Source of the DNA: CAYXVB01 sp964467785
Lineage (GTDB): Bacteria; Bdellovibrionota; UBA1018
Direction of reading: 5' to 3'
Length of the DNA stretch: 8,147 bases
NCBI GenBank assembly: GCA_964467785.1
Contig: CAYXVB010000165.1
Span: forward strand, 1-8,147
A model generated the notes under the pieces. The model was given only the letters and a program-made list of their open reading frames with translations, did no database searches and was not told the DNA's origin. Each line of letters starts with the position of its first letter. Positions within the stretch are counted from its first letter, which is position 1. The position numbers were made by a program, and so were the translations under genes. Positions 6,581 to 8,147 of the stretch are shown piece after piece.

Positions 6581-7750
6581 CTATTTGCCGTCTCCGAAGA
6601 TCTGACTCAGCCCCTTTTGCCAAGGAAGCGCCCACGTTGAGCCAAATTTTTGCTCGATGTGGTCATTGGACAGGAGCAGCTTTTCAGCTTTGGATTCGAG
6701 GTCTGATCCTAGCGTTTCCAACGCTTTGGCGTCCGCTTCTTGCACTCGGGACTTTGATTTGATTTCGATCAGGGCTTTTCGGGCCCCTGGACGGTCGATG
6801 ATGAGGTCGATTTCCACCTCGTCTTTGGTGCGCAGGTAGGAGAACTGCCAGTCCAAGCGGCGGTAGCTCGCATTTTTGAGGAAGTCGAGGATGACCCAAT
6901 GCTCAAACGCCTCCCCCCAGGCGGCGGTTTGCGGCAGAAGCGGAACGGACAGAGTTCGATCCAGAGCGCGCTTGATGCCAGGGTCCACAAAATAAAACTT
7001 AGGGGCTTGGCGCTGCGCTTTTCGAACCGAGCGATGGTGGGCCGGCAAAAGCGTTCCAACCAGCGTGTCTTCGAGAATTTCAAAATAGTGAGCGACGGTG
7101 ACATCGTCGACGCCGACTTCGCTAGCGATCTTGGATTTATTGACCACCTTGCCGTTCATCTGGGCCGCGACGGCGAGGAACCTTCGAAACGGTTCGAGCT
7201 TGCGTACCCACTGCTCTTGCTGAATCTCTTTTTGTAAGTAAGTTCCGACATAAGCGTTGAGGTACTCGCGGCTTTCGATTTCGCTTGGCGCTAAAATGGC
7301 CTCGGGCAGAGCGCCCCATTCCAGGACGCGCTTGAGCTCAAACTGGTTTTTGAGTTCGAAGGACGTGAATGGATAGAGATGGTAAACCCAAGCTCGTCCG
7401 GCGAGGAGATTGGTGCCTTGCTGCTTGAGTCGTCGGCTGCTGGAGCCAGTCAGCACGAATTGTCTTTTTCTTTTTTGGATCTGCGAGTGGACGACATCCA
7501 GAAGGCGAGGAAATTTTTGGATTTCATCCACGACCACCCGCTTGTGGATGTTTTTGGGGCCGTCTATCAAGGCTTCGAACCTTTTGGGATCGAGCATGAG
7601 CTGGTCGACAAAGTCGATATCCAACAGGTCGACCCATAACGTATCTTGAGTCGAGAATTCATGCTGCAGGAGAGTGGTTTTACCAGTGCCGCGCGGTCCG
7701 AAAAGAAAAAAGCTGTTAGATTTCGAAAGTTTACAATCTCTCTGAATCAT
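6581..7750 (-). CDS. AAA-type ATPase with DUF4143 C-terminal domain
   Basis: The 389-residue protein belongs to the widespread AAA_14/DUF4143 group, whose cellular role is not established. The ATPase domain (about 1-130) shows Walker A GPRGTGKTT (18-26; K24, T25), Walker B VVVDE (72-76; D75, E76), the sensor-like LTGSSSRRL (100-108) and LLAGRA (115-120). A winged-helix-like middle part (about 190-240) includes NKSKIASEVGVDDVTVAHYF. The C-terminal part has a PD-(D/E)xK nuclease-like arrangement: E280 in GEAFEHW, D315 in EVEIDLII, and E329/K331 in IEIKSK. Whether it cuts DNA is unknown. The ATG at 7750 sits 17 codons before Walker A and has no ribosome-binding site. The gene faces hddA tail to tail across 6 bp and splits it from the transaldolase. 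Lower GC and unrelated function suggest a separately acquired gene. Confidence 0.92.
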   Translation of the reverse strand: MIQRDCKLSKSNSFFLFGPRGTGKTTLLQHEFSTQDTLWVDLLDIDFVDQLMLDPKRFEALIDGPKNIHKRVVVDEIQKFPRLLDVVHSQIQKRKRQFVLTGSSSRRLKQQGTNLLAGRAWVYHLYPFTSFELKNQFELKRVLEWGALPEAILAPSEIESREYLNAYVGTYLQKEIQQEQWVRKLEPFRRFLAVAAQMNGKVVNKSKIASEVGVDDVTVAHYFEILEDTLVGTLLPAHHRSVRKAQRQAPKFYFVDPGIKRALDRTLSVPLLPQTAAWGEAFEHWVILDFLKNASYRRLDWQFSYLRTKDEVEIDLIIDRPGARKALIEIKSKSRVQEADAKALETLGSDLESKAEKLLLSNDHIEQKFGSTWALPWQKGLSQIFGDGK

Positions 7751-7757
7751 AATCAGA

Positions 7758-7787
7758 ATTTTAACGCTTTTTCCCGACCGAGGTCAA
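7758..7787 (-). promoter_or_regulatory. Candidate sigma70-type promoter of the ATPase gene
   Basis: On the minus strand TTGACC (7787-7782, 5 of 6) is followed after 18 bp by TAAAAT (7763-7758, 5 of 6). Standard spacing puts the transcription start at about 7751, one base before the ATG at 7750. No Shine-Dalgarno sequence precedes the start, so the message may be leaderless. Confidence 0.5.
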
Positions 7788-7863
7788 GATGGAGTGTGCG
7801 GTGGATCCGTTCCGAGTCGTCTAGATGCAGAGTATTAGTGCGACAAATGAGCGCGCTTTCGCT

Positions 7864-7892
7864 TTGACATTGGACACATGAACGACTTACTT
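7864..7892 (+). promoter_or_regulatory. Candidate promoter for the transaldolase gene (good -35, poor -10)
   Basis: A perfect TTGACA lies at 7864-7869. At 17-bp spacing the -10 position holds TTACTT (7887-7892), a poor match. The surrounding 7887-7900 stretch is AT-rich. The divergent 172-bp spacer (7751-7922) must contain a plus-strand promoter unless transcription arrives from gmhB-hddA through the antisense ATPase gene. No other gene or terminator is visible in the spacer. Confidence 0.3.
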
Positions 7893-7909
7893 ATTTCTTA
7901 CTCATCTTG

Positions 7910-7917
7910 AAGGAGAT
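7910..7917 (+). promoter_or_regulatory. Strong Shine-Dalgarno site of the transaldolase gene
   Basis: AAGGAGAT, with GGAG 7 bases before the ATG at 7923, is the best ribosome-binding site in the window. It shows that the organism uses canonical Shine-Dalgarno pairing, which makes its absence at the sugar transferase, hddA and ATPase starts noticeable. Confidence 0.75.
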
Positions 7918-7922
7918 CCCCC

Positions 7923-8147
7923 ATGCCAGCATCCCATTTCAAAGTTGCCATTTACGCGGACGGCGCCAATCGCGAGGACATGCTCAAGCGGCATAAGGAA
8001 GGCCTGGTCAAAGGCTTTACCACCAATCCGACGCTCATGGCCAAAGCCGGCAACAAGGATTACGCCGGTTTCGCGAAGATGATTTTGGCTGAGATCACCG
8101 ACATGCCGATCTCCTTTGAAGTGTTCTCGGACGAGATCTCCGAAATG
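7923..8147 (+). CDS. Transaldolase-like protein, N-terminal fragment (cut by window edge)
   Basis: Seventy-five codons are present before the right edge. The protein shows the class I transaldolase N-terminal pattern: the first barrel strand VAIYADGAN (8-16) with the conserved Asp D13, then VKGFTTNPTLMAKAG (29-43) with the TTNP motif (33-36), then MPISFEVFSDE (61-71), the third strand. The spacing between these motifs matches the short transaldolase/fructose-6-phosphate aldolase group. The Schiff-base lysine lies beyond the window and cannot be checked. Transaldolases move a three-carbon unit between sedoheptulose 7-phosphate and fructose 6-phosphate, in the cytoplasm. Near hddA and gmhB, a role in supplying sedoheptulose 7-phosphate for heptose synthesis is plausible but inferred; an ordinary pentose-phosphate role is the alternative. 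A strong ribosome-binding site supports the ATG. Confidence 0.87.
   Translation, partial: MPASHFKVAIYADGANREDMLKRHKEGLVKGFTTNPTLMAKAGNKDYAGFAKMILAEITDMPISFEVFSDEISEM

Noticed and set aside
6581..7750. The DUF4143 ATPase as part of a phage-defence or toxin-antitoxin system.
   Set aside because: No partner toxin, antitoxin, nuclease or other defence gene is adjacent; its neighbours are glycan and sugar-metabolism genes.
1..8147. CRISPR arrays, tRNA or rRNA genes, transposases or insertion-sequence ends.
   Set aside because: Nothing of these kinds was seen on reading: no spaced direct repeats, no transposase frame and no RNA-gene signature.

Overview
The window is part of a surface-polysaccharide (capsule, O-antigen or similar glycan) biosynthesis locus from a bacterium of moderate GC content, roughly 50-60% by row. 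The gene families fit a Gram-negative cell with a lipid-linked glycan pathway: a polyprenyl-phosphate sugar transferase, a GT4 glycosyltransferase, a uronic-acid epimerase, an RgpF-like protein and heptose activation genes. No rRNA, tRNA or lineage-specific marker is present, so the phylum cannot be fixed.

Layout, left to right. At 1-169 (minus) lies the N-terminal end of an NAD-dependent epimerase/dehydratase cut by the window edge, preceded in its direction of transcription by a WbuB-like GT4 glycosyltransferase (251-1486, minus). A 73-bp divergent spacer separates these from a membrane sugar transferase on the plus strand (1560-2996). This converges, with a 10-bp gap, on a minus-strand pair: a UDP-glucuronate 4-epimerase-like SDR (3882-4907) and a closely spaced RgpF-family protein (3007-3873). 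Diverging from the epimerase across only 36 bp is a plus-strand pair, gmhB-like phosphatase (4944-5537) and hddA-like kinase (5591-6574). A DUF4143-type ATPase (6581-7750, minus) follows, tail to tail with hddA across 6 bp. The last gene is the 5' end of a transaldolase-like gene (7923-8147, plus), cut by the right edge.

Functional reading. gmhB and hddA are two consecutive steps of the GDP-D-glycero-alpha-D-manno-heptose route, which starts from sedoheptulose 7-phosphate. The transaldolase could supply that precursor. The isomerase (gmhA) and guanylyltransferase (hddC) are absent and might lie to the right. The sugar transferase would load the first sugar phosphate on undecaprenyl phosphate, the GT4 enzyme and possibly the RgpF-like protein would add sugars, and the epimerase would provide UDP-galacturonate or a related donor. 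The ATPase has no evident glycan role and looks like an insertion into the locus.

No wholly new system is evident. The points most worth a second look are the transaldolase-heptose association, the interposed ATPase, and two promoter-like sequences that would place transcription starts one base upstream of start codons lacking a Shine-Dalgarno sequence.
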